Counted from the first letter of the stretch, positions 1 through 8,963 are shown. The stretch: 64,000 nucleotides of DNA from Polyangium sp. 6x1 (GCF_029946515.1 NZ_JARZHH010000011.1:62001-126000); one strand, 5' to 3'. A program made the numbers and translations. The notes: a model not told the origin generated them from the sequence alone.

Positions 1-1552
1 AGAGGTGCTCGAAGACGTAGGGCTGTTTGCCCTTCTTGAGGTCGCCCTTGATGAGCTGGTAGGCGCGAAGCAGGAGCGCGTCGTCCTCGGGGTCGAGCAG
101 CGCGCGCTCGTCCTCGTCGACGGGCCTGTCGTCGGCGCCGAGGCGCTCCTCGTCGTGTTCGTTCTCGACGGGCTCGTCCGCGAGCGCCGCCTTGCGCTCG
201 GCGCGATCGCCGGGATCACGATCGAGGACCGCAGGGCAACGCTCGGCGCACCAGCGCCACGCCTGGCGCGCCTTGATGATGCCGAACTCGGGGTCGTTCG
301 CCGCGAGGAACGCCTTCTCGATGCTGTCCTTGTCCGTGAGCAGATCGGCCCAGAACCAGAGGATGCCGCGCGAGTCCTTGCGGGTCGTGGGATCCTGCGC
401 GTAGGCGACGGCGCGCTCTTCGAGCAGGCGCAGGAGCGCCGGGTGCGTCTTGTACCGCGTGACCGCGCTCGGCGTGTTCTCCTCGACGGGCACCTCGAGC
501 CACGGGAAGGCGCGCGTGCGCGCGGCGCGGGCCCACTCGGCGAACGTCTCGACCTGGACCTCGCCGATGCCGAGCGCAGGCAAGACCTCGCTGATGTACG
601 CCCGGAGCGCGGGGCTCCCGACGATGACGAGCATCTTGTCGGCGGAGAAGCGCGAGCGGTTGTTGAAGGCGAGGAAGGCCATGCGGTGGACGCCGATGGT
701 CGTCTTGCCGCTGCCCGCGCCGCCCTGGATGACCACGATGCCCGCGTCGGGTCGCGAGATGAGCTCGAACTGGCGCGGATCGAGGAGCGCCGCGATCTCG
801 GGCAGGTGCCGATCCTCCTTCGCCGCGAAGCTCGCGCCCGTGCCGAGCGAGCCGCGCATGTCCTCGGGACGAACGGCCTTGCCCTGCCCGCCCGCGAGCA
901 CGACGGCGCGGCTGTCGAGCCGGCGATAGCCGCCCTCGACGCGCACGAAGACGCCCTGCGGCGCGGCGATGCGGTAGAGCTCGCCATCCTCGATGGTGAT
1001 GGTGCGCCGGGCGAGGACCTTGCCCTCGACCTCGCGGTCGCCGAAGGTCTCCTCGTACTCCGCGCCTTCCTCGTAGCGGTAATAGAGCTGGCTCACGGGC
1101 GCGTGGCGCCAATCGACGATGCGCACGCCGGCCTTGGCGTCGACGTGCGTGGTGCGGCCGATGAGGACGTCGCGGTCCTGCTTGCCGCGCTCGCGGAGGC
1201 GAAGGTGGCCGAAGTAGGGCGAGCGCGGGTCGACAGGCTCGGTGACGACCTCGGCGCGGCGCGCGGCGACGCCCGCGATGCGCTCCATCTGCTGCACGAG
1301 CGCGGGGACGTCTTCGAGGCGGCTCGCCGCGATCTGATCACGCAGCGAGATCATCTGCGACTCGTAGTCCTCCGTGGGCGGCGGGCGCGTGGGCTTCACC
1401 GTCGCGAGGTGCGAGCGCACGCGATCGAGCAAGGCTTGCTCCTCGTGAACGATCGCGAGCTCGTCCGCGCCGTTCGTCTGCGGCGTGTTCTGGGGGTTGC
1501 CCGAGCTCGGCTCGGGACGAAGCGGCTGCGCGGTCGTCTGCTTGGCGGTCAC
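1..1552 (-). CDS. HelD/UvrD-type superfamily 1 helicase (C-terminus outside window)
   Basis: About 517 residues of a superfamily 1 ATPase are visible, starting with GTG at 1552; the reading frame is still open at position 1, so motor domain 2 is missing. The first 100 residues are charged and helical, as in HelD-type proteins that act on stalled RNA polymerase. They are followed by the HelD/UvrD-family stretch DVLIGRTTHVD...RIVDWRHAPV (residues about 128-153). A Walker A motif QGGAGSGKTT lies near residues 276-285, followed by IGVHRMAFLAF. The family match is from recognition of these motifs. Whether it works on RNA polymerase (HelD) or on DNA (helicase IV/UvrD-like) cannot be decided without the C-terminus. 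Confidence 0.85.
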   Translation of the reverse strand, partial: MTAKQTTAQPLRPEPSSGNPQNTPQTNGADELAIVHEEQALLDRVRSHLATVKPTRPPPTEDYESQMISLRDQIAASRLEDVPALVQQMERIAGVAARRAEVVTEPVDPRSPYFGHLRLRERGKQDRDVLIGRTTHVDAKAGVRIVDWRHAPVSQLYYRYEEGAEYEETFGDREVEGKVLARRTITIEDGELYRIAAPQGVFVRVEGGYRRLDSRAVVLAGGQGKAVRPEDMRGSLGTGASFAAKEDRHLPEIAALLDPRQFELISRPDAGIVVIQGGAGSGKTTIGVHRMAFLAFNNRSRFSADKMLVIVGSPALRAYISEVLPALGIGEVQVETFAEWARAARTRAFPWLEVPVEENTPSAVTRYKTHPALLRLLEERAVAYAQDPTTRKDSRGILWFWADLLTDKDSIEKAFLAANDPEFGIIKARQAWRWCAERCPAVLDRDPGDRAERKAALADEPVENEHDEERLGADDRPVDEDERALLDPEDDALLLRAYQLIKGDLKKGKQPYVFEHL

Positions 1553-1805
1553 GGTGGGTTTACGTAGCGCGCGGAGCGGGGTTGGGAGGGACTTGGCCCC
1601 TCGATTTCCATTTCCATCCGTCGCTGCCCGGAGGACCGGTGGACGGACGACGGAGCTCGCGGATGTTCCGAAAAGCGTCGCTTCGGCCGCGAGGCGACCG
1701 CGCGTTTTGACCCATCCTCCGGGGCCGCGCAAGGTTTGTCTGGGGAGAGGTCCGCGCTCGGGTGGCCCGGTTCGGCCGTCCGAGCGCGGCGGAAGGAGCG
1801 GCGCT

Positions 1806-3434
1806 TCAGGTGCGCGCTTCGGCGTGCGCCTGGCCCGGCTCGGAGACCGAGGCCATCGTGGGCCGCCGCGCGTTCTCTTTCGTGCGGACGTCACGCACCT
1901 CGACGTGGATGCCGCGGAGAGCCGCGGAGAGCTGGAAGTCCTCGATCACCTCGATGATGTCCTGATCGATGAACTCGGCGCGCGTCCCGTCGATGATGAC
2001 GGACGTGCCGTCGGGGATGCGCTTCAGCACGCCGATGAACGTCGCCTTGTTGAGGAAGGAGACGTCCTTCTTGAACGTGATCACGCGCTTCTTGCCTTCC
2101 TTCGCGACCGTGAAGGCCGCGCGCATGTGGCTGCGGAGCACGAAGGCGACGCCGACGACGATGCCCGCGAGGATGCCGCGGAGGAGGTCGGTGAGGAGGA
2201 TGGCGGAGATGGTGAAGACGAACGGGATGAACTGATCCCAGCCGAGCTTGTAGAGCTTCTTGAAGAGCTCGGGCTTGGCCAGCTTGTAGCCGGTCATGAG
2301 CAGGATCGACGCGAGGCACGCGAGCGGGATCATGTTGAGGAACCGGCCGACGAAGAGGACGGCGAGAAGCAGGAAGAGGCCATGGAAAGCCGTCGCCGCC
2401 CGCGTCCGTCCGCCGGCGTTGATGTTCGCGCTCGAGCGGACGATCACGCTCGTCACGGGCAAACCACCGAGCAGGCCGCTCGTCGCGTTGCCGATGCCCT
2501 GCGCGACGAGCTCGCGGTCGAGCGGGGTGTTGCGCTTCCAGGGGTCGAGTTTGTCCACGGCCTCGATGCTGAGCAGCGTCTCGAGGCTCGCGACGATGCC
2601 GATGGTCAACGCGACGACGTAGACCTGCGGGTTCGAGAGCGCGGAGAAGGTCGGCACGCGGAGCTGACCGAGCACGCCGCTCACGCCGTCGAAGGCGGGG
2701 AGCGTGACGAGGTGCGTCTGTTCGAGCGCGATCGGAAGGTTGGCCTTGCGGAACAGGAGGTTCAGCCCGGTGCCGACGACGACGACGACGAGCGCGCCGG
2801 GGAGCCACGAGAGCTTGCGCAATTTCTCGGACTTCTCCCAGAGGACGAGGATGCCCATGGAGACCGCGCTGATGACGAGCGCGCCACGCTCGAGGCGGCC
2901 GAACGCGTGGAGGATCATCGTGAACGTGTTCTCCTCCTCGGAGACCACGAACTGCTCGGAGCCCTCCTGATCGAGGTCGTACCCGACGGCGTGCGGGAAC
3001 TGCTTCAGGATCAGGATCAGGCCGATCGCGGCGAGCATCCCTTTGATGACCGACGAGGGGATGAGGTAGACGGCCGTGCCGAGGCGCGCGAGGCCGAGGC
3101 CGACCTGCAAGAGGCCGCCGAGGACCACGGCGACGAGGAAGTTCTCGAAGGAGCCGAGCTTGTCGATGCCCGCGAGGACAATCGCGGTGAGGCCCGCGGC
3201 AGGCCCGCACACGCTGAGGGGCGAGCGGCTGAGGAGCGGGATCAGAAGCCCGCCGATCACGCCAGCCGTGAGGCCCGCGAAGAGCGGGGCGTTCGATGCG
3301 AGCGCGACGCCGAGGCACAGCGGCAGCGCCACGAGAAACACGACGAGGCCCGCGGGCAAGTCGTACTTGAAGTTCGCGAGCGGGCTCAAATTCGGCCGGG
3401 TCACCCCGACGCCGCTCGTGTTGGCGTTGGCCAT
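1806..3434 (-). CDS. SulP/SLC26-type anion transporter with STAS domain
   Basis: A 542-residue inner-membrane protein. Residues from about 20 to 430 carry 10-12 hydrophobic segments with SulP signatures: DLPAGLVVFLVALPLCLGVA at the first helix, SVCGPAAGLTAIV, and SIEAVDKLDPWKRNTP with RELVAQGIGN. A STAS domain occupies about 450-520 (SVIIDGTRAEFIDQDIIEVI). Family members move sulphate, bicarbonate or dicarboxylates with H+ or Na+. The GNATSGLLGGLPVTSV stretch is typical of the bicarbonate/dicarboxylate-like branch, but the substrate is inferred. I chose the ATG at 3434 because AAGGAAG precedes it at ribosome-binding distance; an upstream in-frame ATG at 3518 lacks this. No carbonic anhydrase domain is attached. 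Confidence 0.9.
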   Translation of the reverse strand: MANANTSGVGVTRPNLSPLANFKYDLPAGLVVFLVALPLCLGVALASNAPLFAGLTAGVIGGLLIPLLSRSPLSVCGPAAGLTAIVLAGIDKLGSFENFLVAVVLGGLLQVGLGLARLGTAVYLIPSSVIKGMLAAIGLILILKQFPHAVGYDLDQEGSEQFVVSEEENTFTMILHAFGRLERGALVISAVSMGILVLWEKSEKLRKLSWLPGALVVVVVGTGLNLLFRKANLPIALEQTHLVTLPAFDGVSGVLGQLRVPTFSALSNPQVYVVALTIGIVASLETLLSIEAVDKLDPWKRNTPLDRELVAQGIGNATSGLLGGLPVTSVIVRSSANINAGGRTRAATAFHGLFLLLAVLFVGRFLNMIPLACLASILLMTGYKLAKPELFKKLYKLGWDQFIPFVFTISAILLTDLLRGILAGIVVGVAFVLRSHMRAAFTVAKEGKKRVITFKKDVSFLNKATFIGVLKRIPDGTSVIIDGTRAEFIDQDIIEVIEDFQLSAALRGIHVEVRDVRTKENARRPTMASVSEPGQAHAEART

Positions 3435-3641
3435 CGCTTCCTTGCTCCGTATCCGGCTTGGTTTTCCCCGCCGCCGTAGGACCGGTCGGGGGGTAGCGTA
3501 CGCGGCAAACCCCTGCAAACGCCGAGGTCCGCCGCGAGCAAAATCATCCGAACTCGAAGGATCGCACAGAACGTGGCCAGGAGCGAATCGCGACGGTTCC
3601 GTGTCCCAAAGTACGCAGTTCGCCCGCGGTTCACGGCGGTC

Positions 3642-3670
3642 TTGAGACCGGGGCGCACTGGGCTTATGGG
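3642..3670 (+). promoter_or_regulatory. Possible sigma70-type promoter
   Basis: TTGAGA at 3642-3647 and TATGGG at 3665-3670 are separated by exactly 17 bases. The downstream hypothetical gene starts with ATG at 3680, so transcription would begin within a few bases of the start codon and give an almost leaderless message. The -10 element is weak. Confidence 0.25.
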
Positions 3671-3679
3671 TTTTCGTGC

Positions 3680-4081
3680 ATGGAACGCTCCTTTCCGGAT
3701 GACGCGCTTCCCCTCCACGACTTGATCCTGCGCTCGTTCCGGCAACGGGAGGCGCTCTTCCTCCTCGTGCTCGCGACGTACCGGGTCGAGCTCACCAGCG
3801 TGCTCAGTCGCGCCGCGAAGACGGGGTTCGAGTTCGGAGACGCGAACATGGTGATCGATCTGGCCGAGCAGATCGCGTCGGCCGCGCGCGCCGCGGAGCT
3901 CACGACGATCCGCAAGGACGCGCTGTCGCTCCGCGCGTTCGCGTCGGCTGCCCAAGACGGCGGCGAGCAGGAGGAGGGCAAGGTGCTGCTCGCAGGGCTC
4001 CGGCTGATCGATCGGATCCTCGACGAGGCCAAAGAGCGCGCGAAGGCGGCCGAGCCGTCTGCGCCGCAGGTTCTGAACTAG
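3680..4081 (+). CDS. Conserved-looking hypothetical protein
   Basis: A 133-residue protein of balanced amino-acid composition, mostly helical by eye (LHDLILRSFRQREALFLLVL, then DLAEQIASAARAAEL). It has no signal peptide and no motif I recognise. The opposite strand is also open but translates to a Ser/Arg/Ala-biased product typical of shadow frames, so this strand is preferred. There is no good Shine-Dalgarno sequence before the ATG at 3680, although a possible promoter lies just upstream. It stands alone between the divergent SulP gene and the GHMP kinase 138 bases downstream. Existence is moderately likely; function unknown. Confidence 0.55.
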   Translation: MERSFPDDALPLHDLILRSFRQREALFLLVLATYRVELTSVLSRAAKTGFEFGDANMVIDLAEQIASAARAAELTTIRKDALSLRAFASAAQDGGEQEEGKVLLAGLRLIDRILDEAKERAKAAEPSAPQVLN

Positions 4082-4219
4082 CCGAGCACGAGGGCTCGCC
4101 GTGTCACCCCGGTGCGCACGCGTTCCCGAGGCCTGCTGGCGCGGTCCGTGCTGCACCGCGCGGCGCGGACGTCCGAGCCGACGCAGGTCGCCGAGGGGCG
4201 ACACCTCCGCGCGCACGCC

Positions 4220-5254
4220 ATGACTACCTGCGCCGTCCCCATGCCCTCCGCCCGATCCGCGCGTAGCCCGCAAAGGCACGCCGTCGCGAGCGCACCGATG
4301 CGCGTGTCGTTCGCCGGAGGCGGCAGCGACCTGCCGCCCTTCGTCGAGGGCATGCCCGGGCGCGTCGTGGGCAGCGCGATCGGCCTGCGCGTGCGCGCGC
4401 TCGTGGAGCCCTTCGATCGAGGCTGGGTGCGGTTCGAGGTGCCCGTGGCGGACGAGACGACCACGCGGCGAAGCCATGAACCTCCGTCGAACGAGCTCGC
4501 GTTCCGTCTGCTCGAAGCGGCGCTCGCGCGGACGGGTGTGACGGACGGCGTGAAGCTGCGGATCGACACCGACGTGGCGCCGGGCGCAGGGCTCGGCGGG
4601 AGCGCGTCGACCGCGGTGGCCGCGCTGTCGGCGCTGCGGTGGAGCGTGGGTGAGGTGACGGCCGAGGAAGAGCTCGCGCGCGAGGCGACGACGATGGAGC
4701 GCGAAGGGCTCTCGATCGTGTGCGGCGCGCAGGACGCGACGTTTGCCGCGTGCGGAGGGATGCTCGACCTCGCGTTCGGCGAGGCAGGCTGCACGCGGAT
4801 CGAGCGGATCACGCCGGAGAGGGCGCTCGCGGCGGAGCTCGAAGCAGGGCTCTTGCTCGTCGACACGCGCGTGCGTCGCGTCTCGGGCGCGGTGCTGGAG
4901 CAGGTCGACGCGGCGGCGGCGCTCGCGAACGTGGCGGAGCTCGTGGAGTCCGCGACGGAGGTGGCCGCGGCGCTGCGCGAGGGATCCCTCGGGCGCACGC
5001 TCGCGGGGATGCGGCGGAGCGCGATGGCCAAGGTGCGACGCGCGCCGGAAGCGAGCGCGCTGGCGACCGAGCTCGGCGCGCGGCTCGCGGGGCTCGGCGT
5101 GGAGGTGATCCGCGCGTGCGGCGCGGGCGGAGGCGGGCACGTGCTCGTGTGGGCGCCCGAGGCGCGCCACGGGGAGATCCTGCGCGCGCTCGGCCCTGCG
5201 ACCGTGCGAAGACCGACGCTCTGCGCGCCCGGCGTCCGGATCGAGCCGGCCTAG
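4220..5254 (+). CDS. GHMP-family sugar kinase, heptose-7-phosphate kinase-like
   Basis: About 344 residues from the ATG at 4220. The start APMRVSFAGGGSDLPPF is the N-terminal signature of the HddA/fucokinase-like sugar 1-kinase group. The ATP loop follows as APGAGLGGSASTAV, and the C-terminal GHMP motif is GAGGGGHVLVWAP. The family phosphorylates sugar phosphates, for example D-glycero-D-manno-heptose 7-phosphate for LPS-core or S-layer glycans; no other heptose gene is nearby, so the substrate is not fixed. Starts at 4112, 4220 and 4241 are all possible, and the first about 25 residues look non-homologous. Its TAG stop overlaps the stop of the convergent dehydrogenase in the palindrome CTAG (5251-5254). 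Confidence 0.8.
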   Translation: MTTCAVPMPSARSARSPQRHAVASAPMRVSFAGGGSDLPPFVEGMPGRVVGSAIGLRVRALVEPFDRGWVRFEVPVADETTTRRSHEPPSNELAFRLLEAALARTGVTDGVKLRIDTDVAPGAGLGGSASTAVAALSALRWSVGEVTAEEELAREATTMEREGLSIVCGAQDATFAACGGMLDLAFGEAGCTRIERITPERALAAELEAGLLLVDTRVRRVSGAVLEQVDAAAALANVAELVESATEVAAALREGSLGRTLAGMRRSAMAKVRRAPEASALATELGARLAGLGVEVIRACGAGGGGHVLVWAPEARHGEILRALGPATVRRPTLCAPGVRIEPA

Positions 5255-6285
5255 GGGACGAGCACGACGCGGCCGAAGACGGCGCGCGCTTCGAGGAGGG
5301 CGTGCGCCTCGGCGGCGTACCGGAGCGGGAGTTTTCGGTCGATCACGGCGCAGAGCGCGCCCGAGGCCGCGAGGTCGAGCACGTGTTCGAGGTCCCGCCG
5401 CGTGCAGGAGGCCGACCCGGCGATCGTATGACTCCAAAGGATCAAGGCGCCGAGCTTGAGCGAGACCTTCGCCTGGTCGATGTTGCCGACGACGACCATG
5501 CGACCGCCGCGGCGGAGCGTCTTCAAGGCGGAGCCGAACGTGGCGCTGCCGGTCAGCTCGAGCGCGACGTCGACGGGGCCGCCGAGGCGCGCCTTGACGT
5601 CGTCCTCGAACCTGCCGTCGGGGCTCACGAGGACCTCGTTCGCGCCGAGATCGGCGAGGGCGGCGGCCTTCGCGGGGCTACTGGTCACGGCGACGACGCG
5701 TGCGCCGAGGTGCCGCGCGACCTGGATCGCCGCGGTACCGACGCCGCCGCTCGCGCCCGTGATGACCACGGTCTCGCCCGCGGCGAGGCGCGCACGAGAA
5801 GCGAGCGCCTGGTAGGCGACGCCCGCCGTGCACATGAGCGTCGAGGCGTCCTCGAACGGGACGGAGGCGGGGATCTTCACGAGGGCGCGGTGGTACGCGA
5901 CGACGAGCTCGGCGTAGGCGCCGTCGACGGTGTGGCCGAAGCTCTGGAAGGCACGCTCGCAGAGCAGCTCCTCGCCGCCCACGCAGCGAGGGCATTCGCC
6001 GCAGGCGGGCCGGTGCAGGTTGACCACGCGATCTCCCGGGACAAACTCGGCGCGCGCCGCGTCCTCGCCCACGGCCACGACCTCACCCGCGAACTCGTGG
6101 CCGAGGATCGTGGGCAGCTTCATGAGCGGGAAGCCGCCACGACGATCGATGAGATCCCGGCCGCAGACGGACGAGGCGCGGACGCGGACGAGGACCTCGT
6201 CGGCCGCGGGGACGGGGTCCGGGGTGTTCGGAGAGAGGACGAGTTTGTCCGGTCCGCCAATCTCGTGAAGGACGACGGCGCGCAT
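5251..6285 (-). CDS. Zinc-type alcohol dehydrogenase / quinone oxidoreductase (MDR family)
   Basis: A 344-residue medium-chain dehydrogenase/reductase. The GroES-like half has SSVCGRDL and GHEFAGEV around the catalytic zinc site. A structural-zinc cysteine cluster follows (CGECPRCVGGEELLC). The Rossmann half has GASGGVGTAAIQVARHLGA for NAD(P) binding. It probably oxidises an alcohol or reduces an aldehyde, enone or quinone; the substrate is unknown. It is the second gene of a pair: its ATG lies two bases after the ddl stop, so it is probably translationally coupled to ddl. There is no evident metabolic link with D-Ala-D-Ala synthesis. Confidence 0.88.
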   Translation of the reverse strand: MRAVVLHEIGGPDKLVLSPNTPDPVPAADEVLVRVRASSVCGRDLIDRRGGFPLMKLPTILGHEFAGEVVAVGEDAARAEFVPGDRVVNLHRPACGECPRCVGGEELLCERAFQSFGHTVDGAYAELVVAYHRALVKIPASVPFEDASTLMCTAGVAYQALASRARLAAGETVVITGASGGVGTAAIQVARHLGARVVAVTSSPAKAAALADLGANEVLVSPDGRFEDDVKARLGGPVDVALELTGSATFGSALKTLRRGGRMVVVGNIDQAKVSLKLGALILWSHTIAGSASCTRRDLEHVLDLAASGALCAVIDRKLPLRYAAEAHALLEARAVFGRVVLVP

Positions 6286-6287
6286 GA

Positions 6288-7406
6288 TCAGGTCGACGTC
6301 TTCAGCTTGCGGCGTCGCTCCGCCCGCGCGAGCGCGAGGTCGATGAGGCGCGCGACGAGCTCGCGCGGCGGGACGCCGCTCGCCTCCCAGAGCTTCGGGT
6401 ACATCGAGATCGAGGTGAAGCCGGGCAGCGTGTTGATCTCGTTCACGTACACCTCGCCGCTCTTCGACATGAAGAGGTCGATCCGCGCGAGCCCGGAGGC
6501 TTCGAGCACGCGGAAGGTGCGCAGCGCGAGGAGCTGCACGGCGCGCGTCTCCGCCTCGGTGAGGTCCGCCGGGACGCGCGTGGTGACGCCGCGCTCGTCG
6601 ATGTACTTGGCCGCGTACGAGTAAAACCCGTCCGGGTGATCGACGACGATCTCGCCCGGGATGCTCACGATGGGCTCCTCGTCGCCGAGGACCGCGCACT
6701 CGATCTCGCGCGCCCCTTCGACGCCCTGCTCCACGACGATCTTGCTGTCGTACTCGAACGCGAGGGAGATCGCGTCGGCGAGCGCCTCGTACGTCTTCAC
6801 CTTCGTCACGCCGACGGACGAACCGAGGTTCGCGGGTTTCACGAAGAGCGGGAGCGCGAGCCTCTCGCAGCGCGCGAGGACCTCGCTCGGCTCACGCTCC
6901 CACGCGAGGCGACGCACGGTCTCGTAGGGGACGAGGGGCAGCTCGTCCTGCGCGAGCAGGCGCTTCATCACGTCCTTGTCCATGCCCACGGCCGAGCCGA
7001 GCACGCCGGAGCCGACGTACGGCACGCCAGCGAGCTCGAGCAAGCCTTGCACGGAGCCGTCCTCGCCCAGGGGCCCGTGCAGCACCGGAAAAACGACGTC
7101 GATCGCCTGCGAAGCGCCGCCGATCGTGAGCGCCGCTTCGCCGGCCGGGCTTGGGTGCGCGAGGAGCGCGACATCTGGGGCCGACTGGTTGAGCCGCGCG
7201 AGGCGCGGATCCCGCGAGGCGCCGAGGAGGAGCGCTTCTTCCTGCAAGAGCCATCGGCCCGCCTTGTCGATGCCGACGAGGACGGGCTCGAAGCGATCCC
7301 GATCGAGGGCCTCGACGACGTTGCGGGCCGAAAGGAGGGAGATCTCGTGCTCGGCAGAGCGACCGCCGAAGAGCACGGCGACACGGAGCTTGCGCAGGGC
7401 GCTCAT
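6288..7406 (-). CDS. ddl: D-alanine--D-alanine ligase
   Basis: A 372-residue cytoplasmic ATP-grasp ligase that joins two D-alanines for the peptidoglycan stem peptide. N-terminal VAVLFGGRSAEHEISLLSA is the Ddl signature. VFPVLHGPLGEDGSVQG, the ATP-binding PLFVKPANLGSSVGV and the metal-binding/C-terminal DLFMSKSGEVYVNEINTLPGFTSISMYP are all present and correctly ordered. Length matches the long-form DdlA/B group. The tyrosine before the KPAN loop cannot be assigned with certainty to D-Ala versus D-lactate specificity. The ATG is preceded at 7414-7430 by a perfect inverted repeat that may affect expression. The dehydrogenase gene follows almost without a gap. Confidence 0.95.
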   Translation of the reverse strand: MSALRKLRVAVLFGGRSAEHEISLLSARNVVEALDRDRFEPVLVGIDKAGRWLLQEEALLLGASRDPRLARLNQSAPDVALLAHPSPAGEAALTIGGASQAIDVVFPVLHGPLGEDGSVQGLLELAGVPYVGSGVLGSAVGMDKDVMKRLLAQDELPLVPYETVRRLAWEREPSEVLARCERLALPLFVKPANLGSSVGVTKVKTYEALADAISLAFEYDSKIVVEQGVEGAREIECAVLGDEEPIVSIPGEIVVDHPDGFYSYAAKYIDERGVTTRVPADLTEAETRAVQLLALRTFRVLEASGLARIDLFMSKSGEVYVNEINTLPGFTSISMYPKLWEASGVPPRELVARLIDLALARAERRRKLKTST

Positions 7407-7413
7407 GAAGGCC

Positions 7414-7430
7414 GCACCCTAGCAGGGTGC
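7414..7430. promoter_or_regulatory. Inverted repeat in the ddl leader
   Basis: GCACCCT (7414-7420) and AGGGTGC (7424-7430) form a perfect 7-bp stem around a 3-base loop, ending 8 bases before the ddl start codon. This is where a ribosome would bind, so it could be an operator or an RNA hairpin covering the initiation site. No clear Shine-Dalgarno sequence is visible there. Confidence 0.35.
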
Positions 7431-7506
7431 TCGGGCCCGGTGAAACATCCGGCCGAGGAGCCCCGAGCCACGCTGGATCGAGCGGGCTCCCCGCGGCCGA
7501 GCTCGG

Positions 7507-7845
7507 CTACTCCTTGGACTCGTCGGCGACGACGAACGCCTTGCGGATCGTGTCGAGCGCGACGCGCTTGAGCACGTGCCCATCGGCGAGCTCCACGTCG
7601 AGCGTGGCCACGCGGCCCTTCTGCAAGCCGACGCGCGTGACGTGGATGCGCGCGCCTTTGCTGAGCGCGGCGTCACGCAGGGTCACGTCCTCCATGGCGA
7701 CGAGGTACATCCCCACGCCGATCTCGCGCGGCTCGCCGGCCGAAGGCGCGTCTTCCGTGTTTGCGTGTGCGACGCTCGACGTGGCCACGAGGCCCGCCGA
7801 AGCGGCGACCAGGGTCAGGAGCGAGGACAAAAACCGCGCACGCAT
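7507..7845 (-). CDS. Small exported protein of unknown function
   Basis: 112 residues from the ATG at 7845; an in-frame ATG at 7854 adds three residues. The N-terminus MRARFLSSLLTLVAASAG continues to a likely cleavage site at VAHA-N, a normal Sec signal peptide. The mature part of about 85 residues has alternating beta-like segments (GVGMYLVAMEDVTLRDAAL, RVALDTIRKAFVV) and resembles no family I can name. It lies on the same strand as ddl, 100 bases upstream, and downstream of the isomerase-like gene, but the spacing does not force one operon. Confidence 0.65.
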   Translation of the reverse strand: MRARFLSSLLTLVAASAGLVATSSVAHANTEDAPSAGEPREIGVGMYLVAMEDVTLRDAALSKGARIHVTRVGLQKGRVATLDVELADGHVLKRVALDTIRKAFVVADESKE

Positions 7846-7907
7846 GGCCACCATCCTACAAGATTCCCGCGATCGAGGCTCGAGTTTTCACCGGGCGGCC
7901 GCGGCGT

Positions 7908-8516
7908 TCACGGTTCCTTGGGGCGCCAACCATCGAGCGCCTTCTCCACGAAGAGCAGGCGGTCCTGACCCCAGAACAAGAGGTCGCCGACGAGGAAGCT
8001 CGGCGCGCCGCAGACTCCGATCCGCTCGGCCTGCTCGGTAACGTCCTTGAGGCGCTGCTTCATCCGCTCGTCCGTCGTCGCAGCGACGAGCGCCGCGCCG
8101 TCGAGCCCCACGGAGGTCGCGATGTCGGCGAGGACGTCGTCCGCCGAGATGTCGCGATCGAGGGCCCAGTACGCGCGGTACACGGCGTTCACGAGGGCGG
8201 GGACACGCTCCTCCGGCGCCGCGAGCACCATCCGCAGGGGCTTGACCGTGTTCATCGGGAAGCGCGTGGCGAAGCGGAACGGCACGCCCCAGTGATCGGC
8301 CCAGTGATGCAGGTCGGCCGTCACGACCCTTCGCTTCGGCTCGGGCATGGCGAAGAGCGGCACGTTGGGTGTGCCGATCGCCTTGAAGAGCGCGCCGAGC
8401 AGGAAGGGCCGATACACGAGCGAGGCGCCCTTCTGCGCCGCGAGGGCCTCGATCTGCGTGGAGGCGAGGTACGCGAAGGGGCTCGAAAAATCGAAGAAGA
8501 ACTCGACACGCTTCAT
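7908..8516 (-). CDS. DsbA-fold 2-hydroxychromene-2-carboxylate isomerase-like protein
   Basis: 202 residues of the kappa-class GST/HCCA isomerase branch of the thioredoxin fold. FFFDFSSPFAYLAS near the start carries the serine that replaces the DsbA active-site cysteines and binds glutathione in this family. YRPFLLGALFKAIGTPN and NTVKPLRM follow, and GVCGAPSFLVGDLLFWGQDRL is the conserved C-terminal cis-proline block. Known members isomerise a naphthalene-degradation intermediate, but many homologues have unknown substrates, and no aromatic pathway adjoins this gene. The start at 8516 puts the beta-strand KRVEFFFDF at the usual position; the ATG at 8549 would add 11 residues. Confidence 0.85.
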   Translation of the reverse strand: MKRVEFFFDFSSPFAYLASTQIEALAAQKGASLVYRPFLLGALFKAIGTPNVPLFAMPEPKRRVVTADLHHWADHWGVPFRFATRFPMNTVKPLRMVLAAPEERVPALVNAVYRAYWALDRDISADDVLADIATSVGLDGAALVAATTDERMKQRLKDVTEQAERIGVCGAPSFLVGDLLFWGQDRLLFVEKALDGWRPKEP

Positions 8517-8640
8517 GGGCTCGGATCGCGAGATTCGACCGAGCTTCACGCGGGGCTCAACCGAAAATTCTTCCGTCCGCGATCAGGGCCCAAAGCTCGC
8601 CGAGGGCGCCGTGTCGGAAGGAGCGAACGGAGGCACGACG

Positions 8641-8892
8641 ATGCGAAAGATCACGATCATCCTGCTCACGACCCTCGGCGCGACCCTCTTCACGAGCGCG
8701 GCGTTCGCCGAGCCGAAGAAGGAAAAGGCCGAGAACTACGGCTACACGTTCGACGACGACGACCTCCTCGGCGGCGACCTCGGCGTCCAGACCGGCATGA
8801 TCAAGGTCCGGCAGAAGGGGACGCGCGACAGGCTGATCCGCCCGCGCGTGCAGTTCGTGAACGAGCTCTTGAAGTCCGTCGAGGCGCTCTGA
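8641..8892 (+). CDS. Small exported protein with acidic centre
   Basis: An 83-residue protein with excellent translation signals: GGAGG at 8629-8633, seven bases before the ATG. A Sec signal peptide (MRKITIILLTTLGATLFTSA, then AFA-E) is followed by about 60 mature residues with an acidic stretch FDDDDLLGG and a conserved-looking tail LIRPRVQFVNELLKSVEAL. I recognise this layout (acidic DD-L-GG block, then IRPR..F..E.LKSVE) from small secreted proteins of myxobacteria, but no function is known to me. It is transcribed alone and convergently to the histidine kinase, with a strong hairpin after it. Confidence 0.8.
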   Translation: MRKITIILLTTLGATLFTSAAFAEPKKEKAENYGYTFDDDDLLGGDLGVQTGMIKVRQKGTRDRLIRPRVQFVNELLKSVEAL

Positions 8893-8963
8893 GCCGCGAC
8901 CTTCCGGACGACGACCCACCCCCGCCCCTCTCCCCGCACTTCCCCTCGCATCGTCACGCAAAC

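Noticed and set aside
1485-3479. Open frame of 664 codons on the + strand opposite the SulP gene
   Set aside because: Asp/Glu/Arg-biased translation without domains; the opposite strand encodes a clear membrane transporter.
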